Shown piece by piece: positions 25,130 to 34,070 of a DNA stretch of 64,000 nucleotides. Made by a program: the position numbers and the translations under genes. Source of the stretch: Streptomyces panaciradicis (GTDB lineage: Bacteria > Actinomycetota > Actinomycetes > Streptomycetales > Streptomycetaceae); NCBI RefSeq assembly GCF_023516615.1, contig NZ_JAMGBF010000102.1, positions 1-64,000 of the forward strand, given 5' to 3'. Numbering within the stretch: position 1 is the stretch's first letter; each line of letters starts with the position of its first letter. Below the pieces are notes generated by a model. It worked only from the letters and a program-made list of their open reading frames with translations, made no database searches and was not told the DNA's origin.

Positions 25130-25600
25130 TCACGCGGGGCGCTCAGCCGCCCCGTGCGCCCTTTCCGTGAGCTTCCACAACTCCTCGCGCAACCGCGCGA
25201 CCTCTTCGGCGCCGAGCCCCGTCGCCGTGAGCAGGGCGCCCGGCACGCACGCCGCACGCTCCCGCAGTTCCTCTCCGCGCCCCGTGCACGCGACGAGCAC
25301 CGAGCGCTCGTCGTGGGCCGCGCGCTCCCGGCGCACCACCCCGGCGCTCTCCAGCCGCTTGAGCAACGGCGACACCGTGCCGTAGTCGAGCCGCAGGGCG
25401 GCGGCGAGCTCCTTCACCGTCGTCTCGCCCCGCTCCCACAGGACCAGCAGCACCAGGTACTGGGGGTAGGTGAGGCCGAGTTCCTCCAGCACCGGGCGGT
25501 AGGCGGCGGTCACCGCGCGCTGCGCCGCGTACAGCGCGAAGCAGAGCTGGTCGTCGAGCAGGGGCGAGGGCGCGGCCGGCGTGGGGTCCTCGTTCGTCAC
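25130..25600 (-). CDS. ohrR: MarR-family organic peroxide sensor OhrR
   Basis: 156 residues with the MarR winged helix: LVLLVLWERGETTVKELAAALRLDYGTVSPLLKRLESAG and the wing RRERAAHDERSVLVACTGRG. Cys20 in DQLCFALYAAQR is at the position of the conserved reactive Cys of OhrR, and the next-door ohr gene confirms the assignment. Two further Cys occur later, so both one-Cys and two-Cys sensing are conceivable. Organic peroxides oxidise the Cys and release the repressor. ATG start at 25600, 10 bp after the cbiO stop on the same strand. Confidence 0.9.
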   Translation of the reverse strand: MTNEDPTPAAPSPLLDDQLCFALYAAQRAVTAAYRPVLEELGLTYPQYLVLLVLWERGETTVKELAAALRLDYGTVSPLLKRLESAGVVRRERAAHDERSVLVACTGRGEELRERAACVPGALLTATGLGAEEVARLREELWKLTERAHGAAERPA

Positions 25601-25610
25601 GCGCCCATTG

Positions 25611-26387
25611 TCACGGACGGGCCGTGCCCGCCGTCACCGAACGGGGATCGAAGCCGAAGGGAAGCTCCAGCCGGTGGGCACGCATCAGGGCGTCGTCGGA
25701 GAGGAGGTCGCCCGTCGCGCCGTCCGCGGCGATCACGCCGTCGCTGAGGATCAGGGAGCGCGGGCACAGCTCCAGCGCGTACGGCAGGTCATGGGTGACC
25801 ATCAGGACCGTCACGTCCAGGGAGCGCAGGATGTCGGCCAGTTCGCGGCGCGAGGCCGGGTCGAGGTTGGAGGAGGGCTCGTCCAGGACGAGGATCTCCG
25901 GCTCCATGGCGAGGACGGTGGCGACGGCGACGCGGCGCCGCTGCCCGAAGGAGAGGTGGTGCGGGGGACGCTCCTTGAACTCCGCCATGCCGACCCGCGC
26001 GAGCGCCCGGTCGACCCGCTCCTCCAGCTCCGCGCCCCTCAGCCCGGCCGCCGCCGGCCCGAACGCCACGTCCTCGCGCACCGTCGGCATGAACAGCTGG
26101 TCGTCCGGGTCCTGGAAGACGATCCCGACCCGGCGCCGGATCTCCGCCATGTGCCGCTTGCCGACCGGCAGCCCGGCGACGGTCACCGTCCCCGCGCCGC
26201 CGGTCAGGATGCCGTTGAGGTGGAGCACGAGGGTCGTCTTGCCCGCGCCGTTCGGGCCGAGCAGCGCGACCCGTTCGCCGCGCTCGATGCGGAAGTCCAC
26301 GCCGAACAGCGCCTGGTGGCCGTCCGGGTAGGCGAAGGCCAGTCCGGCCACGTCCAGGGAAGGCGTCTCGACAGTCACAGGGTCCAT
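25611..26387 (-). CDS. cbiO: ECF transporter ATPase CbiO (Co/Ni uptake)
   Basis: 258 residues. Walker A GPNGAGKT (44-51), Q-loop FQDPDDQLF (the QDPDDQ sequence is typical of ECF/CbiO ATPases), signature LSFGQRRRVAVA, Walker B ILVLDEPSSNLDP and switch His in VTHDLPY. It energises metal uptake with CbiQ and the CbiMN substrate subunit. Two starts are possible: ATG at 26387, overlapping cbiQ by 13 nt, or GTG at 26378, which gives a GTGA overlap with the cbiQ stop. The longer form is given. Confidence 0.92.
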   Translation of the reverse strand: MDPVTVETPSLDVAGLAFAYPDGHQALFGVDFRIERGERVALLGPNGAGKTTLVLHLNGILTGGAGTVTVAGLPVGKRHMAEIRRRVGIVFQDPDDQLFMPTVREDVAFGPAAAGLRGAELEERVDRALARVGMAEFKERPPHHLSFGQRRRVAVATVLAMEPEILVLDEPSSNLDPASRRELADILRSLDVTVLMVTHDLPYALELCPRSLILSDGVIAADGATGDLLSDDALMRAHRLELPFGFDPRSVTAGTARP

Positions 26388-27136
26388 CCCAGCAGGCAGA
26401 CGACAAGGGCGGTGAGAGGGAGGGCGAGGGCGTAGGACCACTGCGCCCGGGACGCGGTCACCTCGTCGATGACCGGCATCGAACCGGCGTACCCGCGGCT
26501 GACCATGGCCAGGTGCACGCGCTCCCCGCGCTCGTAGGAGCGGATGAACAGGGCGCCCGCGCTCTTCGCGAGCACCCCCCAGTGCCGCACGCCCCGCGCC
26601 TCGAACCCGCGCGACTCCCGCGCGATCCGCATGCGCCGCATCTCGTCGGTGATGACGTCGCCGTAGCGGATCATGAAGGAGGCGATCTGGACGAGCAGCG
26701 GCGGGAGCTTCAGCCGCTGCAGGCCAAGGAGCAGTTCGCGCAGCTCGGTGGTGGAGGCCAGCAGGACCGAGGTGGCGACGCCGAGCGTGCCCTTGGCGAG
26801 CACGTTCCACGCCCCCCACAGGCCGTTCACGCTGAGGGACACCCCCAGGACGTCGACCCGCTCGCCCTCCGCGACGAACGGCATCAGCACCGCGAACGCC
26901 ACGAACGGCACCTCGATCAGCAGCCGCTTGAGGACGAAGCCGGCGGGCACGCGCGCGCGGTGCGCGACGGCGCCCAGGAGGACGGCGTACAGACCGAACG
27001 CCCACATCGCCTCCCGCGGGGTGGAGACGACGACCACCACGAAGGCGAAGGCTGCGGCGAGCTTGGTGTGCGGCGGCAGGGCGTGCACGGGGGAGTGCCC
27101 GTGCCGGTAGAGCTTGTGTGCGTGTCCCGCGCCCAT
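26375..27136 (-). CDS. cbiQ: ECF transporter transmembrane (T) component CbiQ
   Basis: 253 residues with about five to six TM helices. Two Ala-Arg-Gly-type coupling motifs of EcfT proteins are visible: ARESRGFEARG and AMVSRGYAGS, which contact the ATPases. The N-terminus GHAHKLYRHGHSPVHALPPHTKL is the typical CbiQ start. The ATG at 27136 follows the cbiM stop by 1 bp, so it is translationally coupled to the upstream cbiM gene. Confidence 0.92.
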   Translation of the reverse strand: MGAGHAHKLYRHGHSPVHALPPHTKLAAAFAFVVVVVSTPREAMWAFGLYAVLLGAVAHRARVPAGFVLKRLLIEVPFVAFAVLMPFVAEGERVDVLGVSLSVNGLWGAWNVLAKGTLGVATSVLLASTTELRELLLGLQRLKLPPLLVQIASFMIRYGDVITDEMRRMRIARESRGFEARGVRHWGVLAKSAGALFIRSYERGERVHLAMVSRGYAGSMPVIDEVTASRAQWSYALALPLTALVVCLLGWTL

Positions 27137-27137
27137 G

Positions 27138-28196
27138 TCAGACGGCGCTCGTGCTCGTCGGCGAGACGTCCGGCGTACGCCTGCGGCGCACGACCCAGAA
27201 CACCGCGCTCCCCGCGACCACCGTCACGCCGACGCCGATCACGCCCGCCAGCCCCCCGGACAGGCGGGCGTCCTCGACGTCCTTGACGCCGTAGTCGGCC
27301 AGCGGAGAGTCGGCCGAGTGGTGCCGCCGGGCCTTCTGGTCGATGCCCTTGTCGTGCGCGACCTTCTCCAGGCCGTCGGGGCTGGAGGAGGCGTAGAAGC
27401 TGACGAAGCCGGCCAGGACCAGGGAGGTCGCGAGACCGGTGATCCACAGCGCGCGGCGGGAGGTGCGCGCCGCGACGGGCGCCGTGCGCGCCCCGTCGGG
27501 CGCCGGTACGTCCACGAGCGCGCCGTTCACGCGCAGCTTCAGGCGCTGGCGCAGGCCGCGCGCGCCGTGCACGAGATCCGGGCGCACGGCGATCACCGCG
27601 CCCACCGTCAGTGCCGTGATCACCGCCTCCCCGAGCCCGATGAGCACGTGCACGCCGATCATCGCGGTGGCGACCTTGCCGAGGGAGACGTCGGTCGTCC
27701 CGCCGACGGCGTAGATGAGCGTGAACGCCACCGCCGCGGCCGGCACCGACAGCAGCGCGGCGGCGAAGGAGGCGACGGTGACCGAGCGCCGCCCGCGCGG
27801 CAGCACCTTCACCAGGAGGCGGAAGACGGCGTAGGAGACGACCGTCGTGACGATCGCCATGTCCGTGATGTTCACGCCGAGCGCGGTCAGCCCGCCGTCC
27901 GCGAACAGGATCCCCTGCATGAGCAGGACCACCGAGACGCACAGCACCCCGGTGTACGGGCCGACGAGGATCGCCGCCAGCGCCCCGCCGAGCAGGTGCC
28001 CGCTGGTACCGGCCGCGACGGGGAAGTTGAGCATCTGCACCGCGAAGATGAACGCCGCGACCAGACCGGCCAACGGGGCGGTGCGCTCGTCCAGTTCGCG
28101 TCGCGCGCCGCGCAGGCTCACGGCGACGGCGGCGGCGGCGACCACGCCGGTCGCGGCCGAGGTGGGCGCGTTGATGAATCCGTCAGGCACATGCAC
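27138..28196 (-). CDS. cbiM: CbiM-CbiN fused Co/Ni substrate-binding component
   Basis: 352 residues from the GTG at 28196. This start gives the N-terminus M-H-V-P-D-G-F, the conserved metal-coordinating amino end of CbiM/NikM proteins, and is therefore well supported. About seven TM helices of CbiM follow (residues 10-220). After a linker there is a fused CbiN/NikN-like part with a TM helix, the diagnostic PDGLE motif (SSSPDGLEKVAHDKG) and a final TM helix before a short basic tail. Fusion to an N component is common in the NikMN subgroup. A Nur-box-like element lies upstream at 28217-28233; no cobalamin riboswitch is visible. Confidence 0.92.
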   Translation of the reverse strand: MHVPDGFINAPTSAATGVVAAAAVAVSLRGARRELDERTAPLAGLVAAFIFAVQMLNFPVAAGTSGHLLGGALAAILVGPYTGVLCVSVVLLMQGILFADGGLTALGVNITDMAIVTTVVSYAVFRLLVKVLPRGRRSVTVASFAAALLSVPAAAVAFTLIYAVGGTTDVSLGKVATAMIGVHVLIGLGEAVITALTVGAVIAVRPDLVHGARGLRQRLKLRVNGALVDVPAPDGARTAPVAARTSRRALWITGLATSLVLAGFVSFYASSSPDGLEKVAHDKGIDQKARRHHSADSPLADYGVKDVEDARLSGGLAGVIGVGVTVVAGSAVFWVVRRRRTPDVSPTSTSAV

Positions 28197-28216
28197 CGTT
28201 CGATGATAATGCCTTG

Positions 28217-28233
28217 TTGCGAACCTCTTGCAA
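28217..28233 (-). promoter_or_regulatory. Nur (nickel uptake regulator) box-like element
   Basis: Read on the minus strand the site is TTGCAA-GAGGT-TCGCAA. It fits the Streptomyces Nur box consensus tTGCaa-N5-ttGCAA with one mismatch in the less conserved part of the second half. It lies 21 bp upstream of the cbiM GTG. The first TTGCAA could also be the -35 hexamer of a promoter whose -10 is in CATTATCAT, so a bound Fur-family repressor would block RNA polymerase. Confidence 0.65.
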
Positions 28234-28360
28234 GAGCGAATCAGTCGTGTGTCAGCCCGATGCTCATCCGTCAAGAGGCGTGAATCAGAAAATATGGGAC
28301 ATTGGAAAGGGGTGGACCCACAGATTCCACACAGGTCACGCAGCGTGAGAGGGCATCACG

Positions 28361-28708
28361 ATGTCTGTAGTCGAACAGTACGCGCGAGCCCACATCGTCT
28401 CCGACGACGCGATACCGATCGACGAGGCGGTCCCCGTCGTCCTGCGCTACGACCCCGAGACGGACCCGCGCTCGGTGCGCTTCGACCTGCCGGGCACCCG
28501 TGAATGGACCTGCTCCCGCTCACTCCTCGAACAGGGCCTGCGCGCCCCCGTCGGCACCGGACCGGTCCGCGTGTGGCCGTGCGGCCGCGTGCAGGCGGTC
28601 GTCGAGTTCCACTCCGCGCAGGGCGTCTCGGTCGTGCAGTTCGAGACGAAGGCACTGCTCAGGTTCCTGCGCCGCACGTACATGGCGGCGGCGCCCGTCA
28701 GCCGCTGA
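28361..28708 (+). CDS. ssgE: SsgA-like sporulation/cell division protein (SALP), probably SsgE
   Basis: 115 residues, the full length of a short SALP. Family features: VPVVLRYDPETDPRSVRFDLPG, WTCSRSLLEQGLRAPVG, GPVRVWPC, and the C-terminal LLRFLRRTY. SALPs are restricted to sporulating actinomycetes and control septum placement, peptidoglycan remodelling and spore release; SsgE is linked with autolytic spore separation. The ATG has the RBS GAGAGGG. The SsgE assignment rests on position next to the two PBPs and Pmt, as in S. coelicolor, and on length. Confidence 0.85.
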   Translation: MSVVEQYARAHIVSDDAIPIDEAVPVVLRYDPETDPRSVRFDLPGTREWTCSRSLLEQGLRAPVGTGPVRVWPCGRVQAVVEFHSAQGVSVVQFETKALLRFLRRTYMAAAPVSR

Positions 28709-28748
28709 CCGGCACCGCCCGCGCCCCCGGCGCCCGGAACGCCGTCGC

Positions 28749-30419
28749 TCAGCCCATCTTCAGCAGCGCCGCCACGATCGGACCGGCCGTGTCGCCTCCG
28801 TGGCCGCCCGCCTGGACCACACCGGCCGCCGCGAGGTCGCCCCGGTAGGCGGTGAACCAGCCGTTCGGCTTCTTCTGGCCGTCGACCTCCGCCGAGCCCG
28901 TCTTCGCGCCGACGTCACCGCTCACCCCGGACATCGCCTTGGCCGCCGTACCGTAGCCCGCCGTGTACCGCATGACCTCCTTCAGCCAGCCCTGCGTCTG
29001 CGACGACATCGTCCGGGAGGCCTTCGCCAGGGTGCGGTGGTCCACGTCGGGCGAGACCAGGTACGGCTGGCGGAAGACGCCGGACTCCACGGTCGCCGAC
29101 ACCGACGCCATGTTCAGCGGGTTCATGCGCACCCCGCCCTGGCCGATCAGCGAGGCACCCATCTGCGCGCCGCTCTGCACCGGGACCGAGCCGTCGAAGG
29201 TCGGGACGCCGATGGCCCAGTTGTTCATGCCGAGGCCGTAGACCTGCTGCGCCTCCGTCGTCAGGTCGCTGTTCTTCAGCTTCGGGGCGAAGTTGATGAA
29301 GGCGTTGTTGCAGGAGGCGCCGAAGGCCAGCTTGAAGCTGCCCTGCTTGATCTCGGAGTTGTCGTCGTTGTGGAAGGTCCAGCCCGCGAGCTTGTACTTC
29401 TTCGGGCAGGGGTGCGACTGGTCCGGTTTGACGAGCCCCTTCTCGAACAGCATCGTCGACGTCACGACCTTCATCGTGGAGCCGGGGGCCAGGGAACCCT
29501 GGAAGGCCACGTTGAAGCCGGGGTTGTGGTTCGCCACGGCCAGGATCTCGCCCGTCGACGGACGCACGACCACGACCGAGGACCGGTCCTTCGCGGCGAC
29601 CTGCCGCTCGGCCGCCGCCTGGAAGGCGGGGTTCAGCGTCGTCGTCACCTTGCCCGGAGTGCCCTTGGTCAGCGTCAGCAGGGTCTTGTCGGACAGCTTG
29701 GCCTTCTGCGAGGCCTTGCCGCGCACGACGTCCAGCTCGATCCCCGCCTTGCCGCCGGCGATCTTGCCGTACTTCTCGCGCAGGCCGTCCAGGACCGGGC
29801 CCAGGGACGGGTACTTGGCGGTCGTCAGCTCGCCGCCGTCACGGTCGTAGGCCTTGACCGGGGGTGTGCCCGCCTCGCCGGTGACCAGCTTGTCGCCGTC
29901 CTTCAGATCCGGGTGGACGACGGAGGAGTGCCAGTCGACCAGCGGCTTGCCGGTCTCCTTGTCGCGTACGACCGTCAGCGAACTGGCGTACGTCAGCGAG
30001 GTGCTGATGCCCTTGTAGGCGACGGTGCCCTTGACCGAGAAGGGGACCTTGTCGCCGGTCCGGGTGCCCGGGGTGAGGGCGACGCCGGTGATGTGGGCGT
30101 CCTTGGTGTAGCCGGTGAGCAGGGCGCCGGCCGCCGTCGGGTCGTTCGTGACGGCGGCGGCCTGAGCGGCCTTGCCCGCCTTCCAGGACGTCAGGAACGT
30201 CGTCGCGGTGGTCTGCACCTCGGTGGCCGACAGCGGGCCGGTCTTGACGTGCTTGTGGTCGCCCGCGGACGCCGAGGTGCTCCCGTCGTCGGCCGAGGCC
30301 CCGTGGCCGTAGAGCGCGTAGGCGCCGAGGCCGGCGCCGCCGACGACCACGGCGATCATCCCGCCGATGACGGCGGGCCCGGTCTTCCGTCGCTCGGCGA
30401 CGCGCCTTCTGTTGCCCAC
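28749..30419 (-). CDS. Class B penicillin-binding protein (NTF2-like N-terminal domain)
   Basis: 556 residues. N-terminal anchor helix at about 15-40 (GPAVIGGMIAVVVGGAGLGAY), an NTF2-like/MecA-N region (about 60-200), a dimerisation region, and a transpeptidase domain with S-T-M-K (Ser314, Lys317), SCNN as the SxN-type motif, and GAKTGSAE carrying the KTG motif. It is a DD-transpeptidase that crosslinks peptidoglycan on the outer face of the membrane. GTG start with AGGAACGG upstream. It is the downstream member of a tandem pair with the paralogue at 30515-32140. Confidence 0.9.
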   Translation of the reverse strand: MGNRRRVAERRKTGPAVIGGMIAVVVGGAGLGAYALYGHGASADDGSTSASAGDHKHVKTGPLSATEVQTTATTFLTSWKAGKAAQAAAVTNDPTAAGALLTGYTKDAHITGVALTPGTRTGDKVPFSVKGTVAYKGISTSLTYASSLTVVRDKETGKPLVDWHSSVVHPDLKDGDKLVTGEAGTPPVKAYDRDGGELTTAKYPSLGPVLDGLREKYGKIAGGKAGIELDVVRGKASQKAKLSDKTLLTLTKGTPGKVTTTLNPAFQAAAERQVAAKDRSSVVVVRPSTGEILAVANHNPGFNVAFQGSLAPGSTMKVVTSTMLFEKGLVKPDQSHPCPKKYKLAGWTFHNDDNSEIKQGSFKLAFGASCNNAFINFAPKLKNSDLTTEAQQVYGLGMNNWAIGVPTFDGSVPVQSGAQMGASLIGQGGVRMNPLNMASVSATVESGVFRQPYLVSPDVDHRTLAKASRTMSSQTQGWLKEVMRYTAGYGTAAKAMSGVSGDVGAKTGSAEVDGQKKPNGWFTAYRGDLAAAGVVQAGGHGGDTAGPIVAALLKMG

Positions 30420-30514
30420 AGTTCCCGTTCCTCCGCTACTTCCCCAGGGTCCCCGTTGCCCTCATCCATCCCAACGACTGCAACAGCCTAGAGTCCCCGA
30501 GCGGAGGGGAAACT

Positions 30515-32140
30515 TCAGCCCGCCGTCCGTAGCACAGCTGCGACAATCGGGCCCGCCGCCGTGCCGCCGTGGCCGCCCTCCTCGGTCATGGCCGCGGCCG
30601 CCATGTCGTTGCGGAAACCGGTGAACCAGCTGTTGGACACGGCCTGCCCGTCGACCTCCGCCGAACCGGTCTTGGCGCCGACGTCCCCGCGCAGCCCGGC
30701 CATGGCGTTCATCGCCGTCCCCTGGCTCGCGGTGAGCCGCATCATCTGCCTCAGCTGGGCGGACGTACTCGCCGACAGCCCCTTCGCGGTGGCGAGTTCG
30801 CGGTCGTCCAGGCTCGGCGGGACCAGGTACGGCTGGCGGAAGCGGCCGGTGACGGCGGTCGCGGTGACCGACGCCATGTTCAGCGGGCTCATCTGCACCT
30901 GGCCCTGGCCGATCGCGTTGGCGGCGCGGTCCGGGCCGCTGACCGCGGGGACCTTGCCGTCGAAGGAGGTGATGCCGGTCTTCCAGTCGTCCCGGCCGAG
31001 CCCGAAGCGGTCCTGGGCCTCCTGTGTGAGCGAGGAGTCGGTGAGCGGCTTCTCGTCGATGAGCTTGATGAAGGCGGTGTTGCAGGAACGCAGGAAGCTG
31101 TTGGCGAGCGTGGCGTTCTCGTTCGGCTGCATGTTCTTGAGGTTGGTGAAGGTCTGGCTCTGCCAGGTGGCGCTCGGCGGACAGGGCGCCGGGCCGTTCA
31201 TCGAGGTCACGCCGTTGTCGATGAGCATCGCGGCAGTGATGATCTTCATCGTCGAGCCGGGCGCGACCTCGCCCTCGAAGGCCGCGTTGAACTGGTCCGT
31301 GCGGTTGTTGGCCACCGCCAGGACCTCACCGGTGCTGGGCTTGACGGCCACCACCGACGACTGGTCGAACTTCTTCACCGCCGTCTCGGCCGCCGCCTGC
31401 GCGCCCGCGCTGATCGTGGTCCGCAGCCGGCCCGCCTTCCCCCTGGCGAGGGTCACCAGCGAGGTGTCGGCCACCCCCTCCGCCTGGTGGTGGATGGCCA
31501 GTTCGACGCCGGGGGTGCCGCCCGCCTTGTCGCCGTACCGCTGGCGCAGGGTGTCGATGACGGGCCCCAGCGAGGGGTACTTCTCCTTGGTCAGCACGGC
31601 CCCGTCGCGGTCCACGGCCTCGATCTCGGGGCTCGCCGACTCCCCGGTGACCAGCGTGTCGCCCGTCTTGAGCTGCGGATGGACGACCGACGGCCGCCAG
31701 TCCACGAGCGCCCGCCCGGTGGTCCTGCCCCGCACGACCGTCAACTTGCTCTTGTACGTAAGCGGCTTGGACCTGCCCTCGTACGACACCGTCGCCCTGA
31801 CCGTGAAGGGCACCGTCGCCCCGCTCGCCGCACCCGGGGTGATCTTCACCTTCTTGATGTGGGCGCTCTCGCCGTAGGCCGTCAGCAGCGGCTCGGCGCC
31901 CGCGTCGTCGTTCGTGTACGTCGCCGCTCTGGCCGCCTCCCCCTTGGCCCAGGCGGCCAGGAACTTCGCCGACGTCTCCTCGATCTCGTCCTTGCTCGGC
32001 GGCCCCGTCTTCACGGATGCCGCTCCGCTGTCGCCGTCACCGTTCAGCGCCGACACGATGTTGAAGGCGCCGTACCCGGCGCCGCCCACCATCACGGCGA
32101 ACACGCTGCCTATGACGGCGACCTTGACCCCCTTGGCCAT
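30515..32140 (-). CDS. Class B penicillin-binding protein, tandem paralogue
   Basis: 541 residues from the ATG at 32140, preceded by GGGGAGAGAG; a GTG 12 codons upstream has no RBS. The domain order matches its neighbour: anchor helix (VKVAVIGSVFAVMVGGAGYGAF), NTF2-like domain containing KDEIEETSAKFLAAWAKGEA, then transpeptidase with S-T-M-K (Ser296, Lys299), SCNT, and GAKTGSAEVDGQ. Many stretches are identical to the other PBP (for example VGAKTGSAEVDGQ, GAKTG, QVQMSPLNMASV versus GVRMNPLNMASV), showing local duplication. The 95-bp gap between the two has no terminator-like structure. Confidence 0.9.
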   Translation of the reverse strand: MAKGVKVAVIGSVFAVMVGGAGYGAFNIVSALNGDGDSGAASVKTGPPSKDEIEETSAKFLAAWAKGEAARAATYTNDDAGAEPLLTAYGESAHIKKVKITPGAASGATVPFTVRATVSYEGRSKPLTYKSKLTVVRGRTTGRALVDWRPSVVHPQLKTGDTLVTGESASPEIEAVDRDGAVLTKEKYPSLGPVIDTLRQRYGDKAGGTPGVELAIHHQAEGVADTSLVTLARGKAGRLRTTISAGAQAAAETAVKKFDQSSVVAVKPSTGEVLAVANNRTDQFNAAFEGEVAPGSTMKIITAAMLIDNGVTSMNGPAPCPPSATWQSQTFTNLKNMQPNENATLANSFLRSCNTAFIKLIDEKPLTDSSLTQEAQDRFGLGRDDWKTGITSFDGKVPAVSGPDRAANAIGQGQVQMSPLNMASVTATAVTGRFRQPYLVPPSLDDRELATAKGLSASTSAQLRQMMRLTASQGTAMNAMAGLRGDVGAKTGSAEVDGQAVSNSWFTGFRNDMAAAAMTEEGGHGGTAAGPIVAAVLRTAG

Positions 32141-32234
32141 CTCTCTCCCCGTTCCCCATGCATCGATCCTCCGCACTGTAGGCGGCGGGAGGGGAAGCGG
32201 TGAGGGAAGTTGCCCATGTTGGCCAGGAAACCGG

Positions 32235-33974
32235 CTACACCCACGTATCCAGCCACATACGTGAACGCCAGTTGTCGATCGGAATAGCGGTACCGGTGTA
32301 CAGCGGCCAGAAGTAGATGAAGTTCCAGGCGATCAGCAGCACCAGGACACCCGCCCCGGTCGCCCCGGCCACCCGCCGTGTGTCGCTGGAGCCGGGCGGG
32401 CCGATGACCGCGCCCAGCAGCATCGCCACCGCCAGGCACAGGAACGGCACGAAGACGACGGCGTAGAAGAAGAAGATCGTCCGCTCCTGGTACATGAACC
32501 AGGGCAGATAACCCGCCGCCACACCGCAGGCGATGGCCCCGGCCCGCCAGTCGCGGCGGAACAGCCAGCGCCACAGGACGTACAGGACCGCGAAGCAGGC
32601 CACCCACCACAGCAGCGGCGTGCCGATCGCGAGGACCTCCCGGGCGCACTTCTGGCCCGCGTCGGCGGCACAGCCGTCCGCGCCGGGCGAAGGGGACTCG
32701 TAGAAGTACGACACCGGCCGGCCGTCGACGATCCAGCTCCACGGGTTGGACATGTACGTGTGCGGCGAGGACAGGCCGATGTGGAACTTGTACACCTCGT
32801 GCTCGTAGTGCCACAGGCTGCGCAGCCAGTCCGGCAGGAAGGTGAAGTGGCCGCCCCGGCCGTCGGTCGCGGCCCAGTTGCGGAAGTAGCCGCCGGTGCC
32901 GTCGGCGGGGGAGAGGATCCAGCGAATCCAGGACGCCAGGTAGACGGTGACCGCGACGACGGACATCACCACCCACGACACGACCGACTCGGCGGCCCAG
33001 ATCAGCGTGATCCGGTGGCGGGCGCCCGCCGTCCGGCGCGCCCCGACGTCCCACAGCGCGGCCATCAGGGCGAACGCGGCCAGGAAGTACAGGCCGTTCC
33101 ACTTCGTGCCGATCGCGAGCCCCAGCAGCACCGCCGCCGCCCAGCGCCAGGGGCGCAGGCCCAGCCACGTGGTCTCGGCGACGTGCGCGTCGGGCCGCAC
33201 CAGCCCGTCCGGGCCCGTCGGCAGCGCGGCCGCGAGTCTGGCGCGCGCCCGGTCCCGGTCGATCACCAGGCACCCGAACGCGGCCAGCACGAAGAACATC
33301 AGCACGCCGTCGAGCAGCGCGGTGCGGCTCATCACGAAGTGCAGTCCGTCCACCGCCATCAGCGCGCCGGCCAGGCAGCCGAGGAAGGTGGAGCGGAAGA
33401 TCCGGCGGCCGATACGGCACAGCATCAGCACCGACAGCGTGCCGAGCACGGCGGTCATGAACCGCCAGCCGAACGGGTCGAACCCGAACATCAGCTCGCC
33501 CAGCCCGATCACGTACTTGCCGACCGGCGGATGCACGACATAGGCCGCGTCCGTCGGGATCTTGACGTGTCCGTGGGAGGAGATGATCAGGTCGTTGGCG
33601 TTCTTGTCCCAGTTGACCTCGAAGCCGCGGTGGACGATCGCCCAGGCGTCCTTGGCGTAGTACGTCTCGTCGAATATCACCGCCTTCGGGCTGCCCAGGT
33701 GCCAGAACCGCATGACACCCGCCAGCAGCGTCACCAGCAGCGGGCCGCCCCAGCCCGACCAGCGCGCGATCCGGGCGGCGAGCGCCGGCCGCACGCCCAG
33801 CACCTGCCACAGGCGCGGGCTCGGCTCGACGAACGGCTGCACCAGACGCTCATGGACGTCGCTTCTGGACCCGGCCGAGTATCCGAACCGGCGCAGCCGC
33901 AGCTGCCAGGCCGGCCGCTCGTCTTCGGGGGTCTGGCCTTGCCGGGTGTCCGGGGAGGACGCGGTACTGGTCAC
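32235..33974 (-). CDS. pmt: Dolichyl/polyprenyl-phosphate-mannose-protein mannosyltransferase
   Basis: 579 residues, about ten TM helices. It has the PMT-family catalytic Asp102-Glu103 in VIFDETYYAKDAW, a large extracytoplasmic loop after TM1, the motif HPPVGKYVIGLGE, and the second conserved loop LRSLWHYEHEVYKFHIGL. It transfers mannose from polyprenyl-phosphate-mannose to Ser/Thr of exported proteins; in S. coelicolor Pmt is required for phage phiC31 infection and affects antibiotic sensitivity. GTG start giving VTSTASSPDT. It is divergent from rsmI, the arrangement seen widely in actinobacteria. Confidence 0.92.
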   Translation of the reverse strand: MTSTASSPDTRQGQTPEDERPAWQLRLRRFGYSAGSRSDVHERLVQPFVEPSPRLWQVLGVRPALAARIARWSGWGGPLLVTLLAGVMRFWHLGSPKAVIFDETYYAKDAWAIVHRGFEVNWDKNANDLIISSHGHVKIPTDAAYVVHPPVGKYVIGLGELMFGFDPFGWRFMTAVLGTLSVLMLCRIGRRIFRSTFLGCLAGALMAVDGLHFVMSRTALLDGVLMFFVLAAFGCLVIDRDRARARLAAALPTGPDGLVRPDAHVAETTWLGLRPWRWAAAVLLGLAIGTKWNGLYFLAAFALMAALWDVGARRTAGARHRITLIWAAESVVSWVVMSVVAVTVYLASWIRWILSPADGTGGYFRNWAATDGRGGHFTFLPDWLRSLWHYEHEVYKFHIGLSSPHTYMSNPWSWIVDGRPVSYFYESPSPGADGCAADAGQKCAREVLAIGTPLLWWVACFAVLYVLWRWLFRRDWRAGAIACGVAAGYLPWFMYQERTIFFFYAVVFVPFLCLAVAMLLGAVIGPPGSSDTRRVAGATGAGVLVLLIAWNFIYFWPLYTGTAIPIDNWRSRMWLDTWV

Positions 33975-34070
33975 CGCGCCATCGTAGGGAACGGTTCTGT
34001 GTGAGTCCCGTGCATGGCAGGTAAGGGTTCGAATGCGTTCGCTTCCGTCGCCCCCTGGGAGGATGGGGGC

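Noticed and set aside
28197..28360. Cobalamin riboswitch upstream of the cbi genes
   Set aside because: No B12 box or related conserved core can be found. The gap is short and holds a Nur-box-like site instead.
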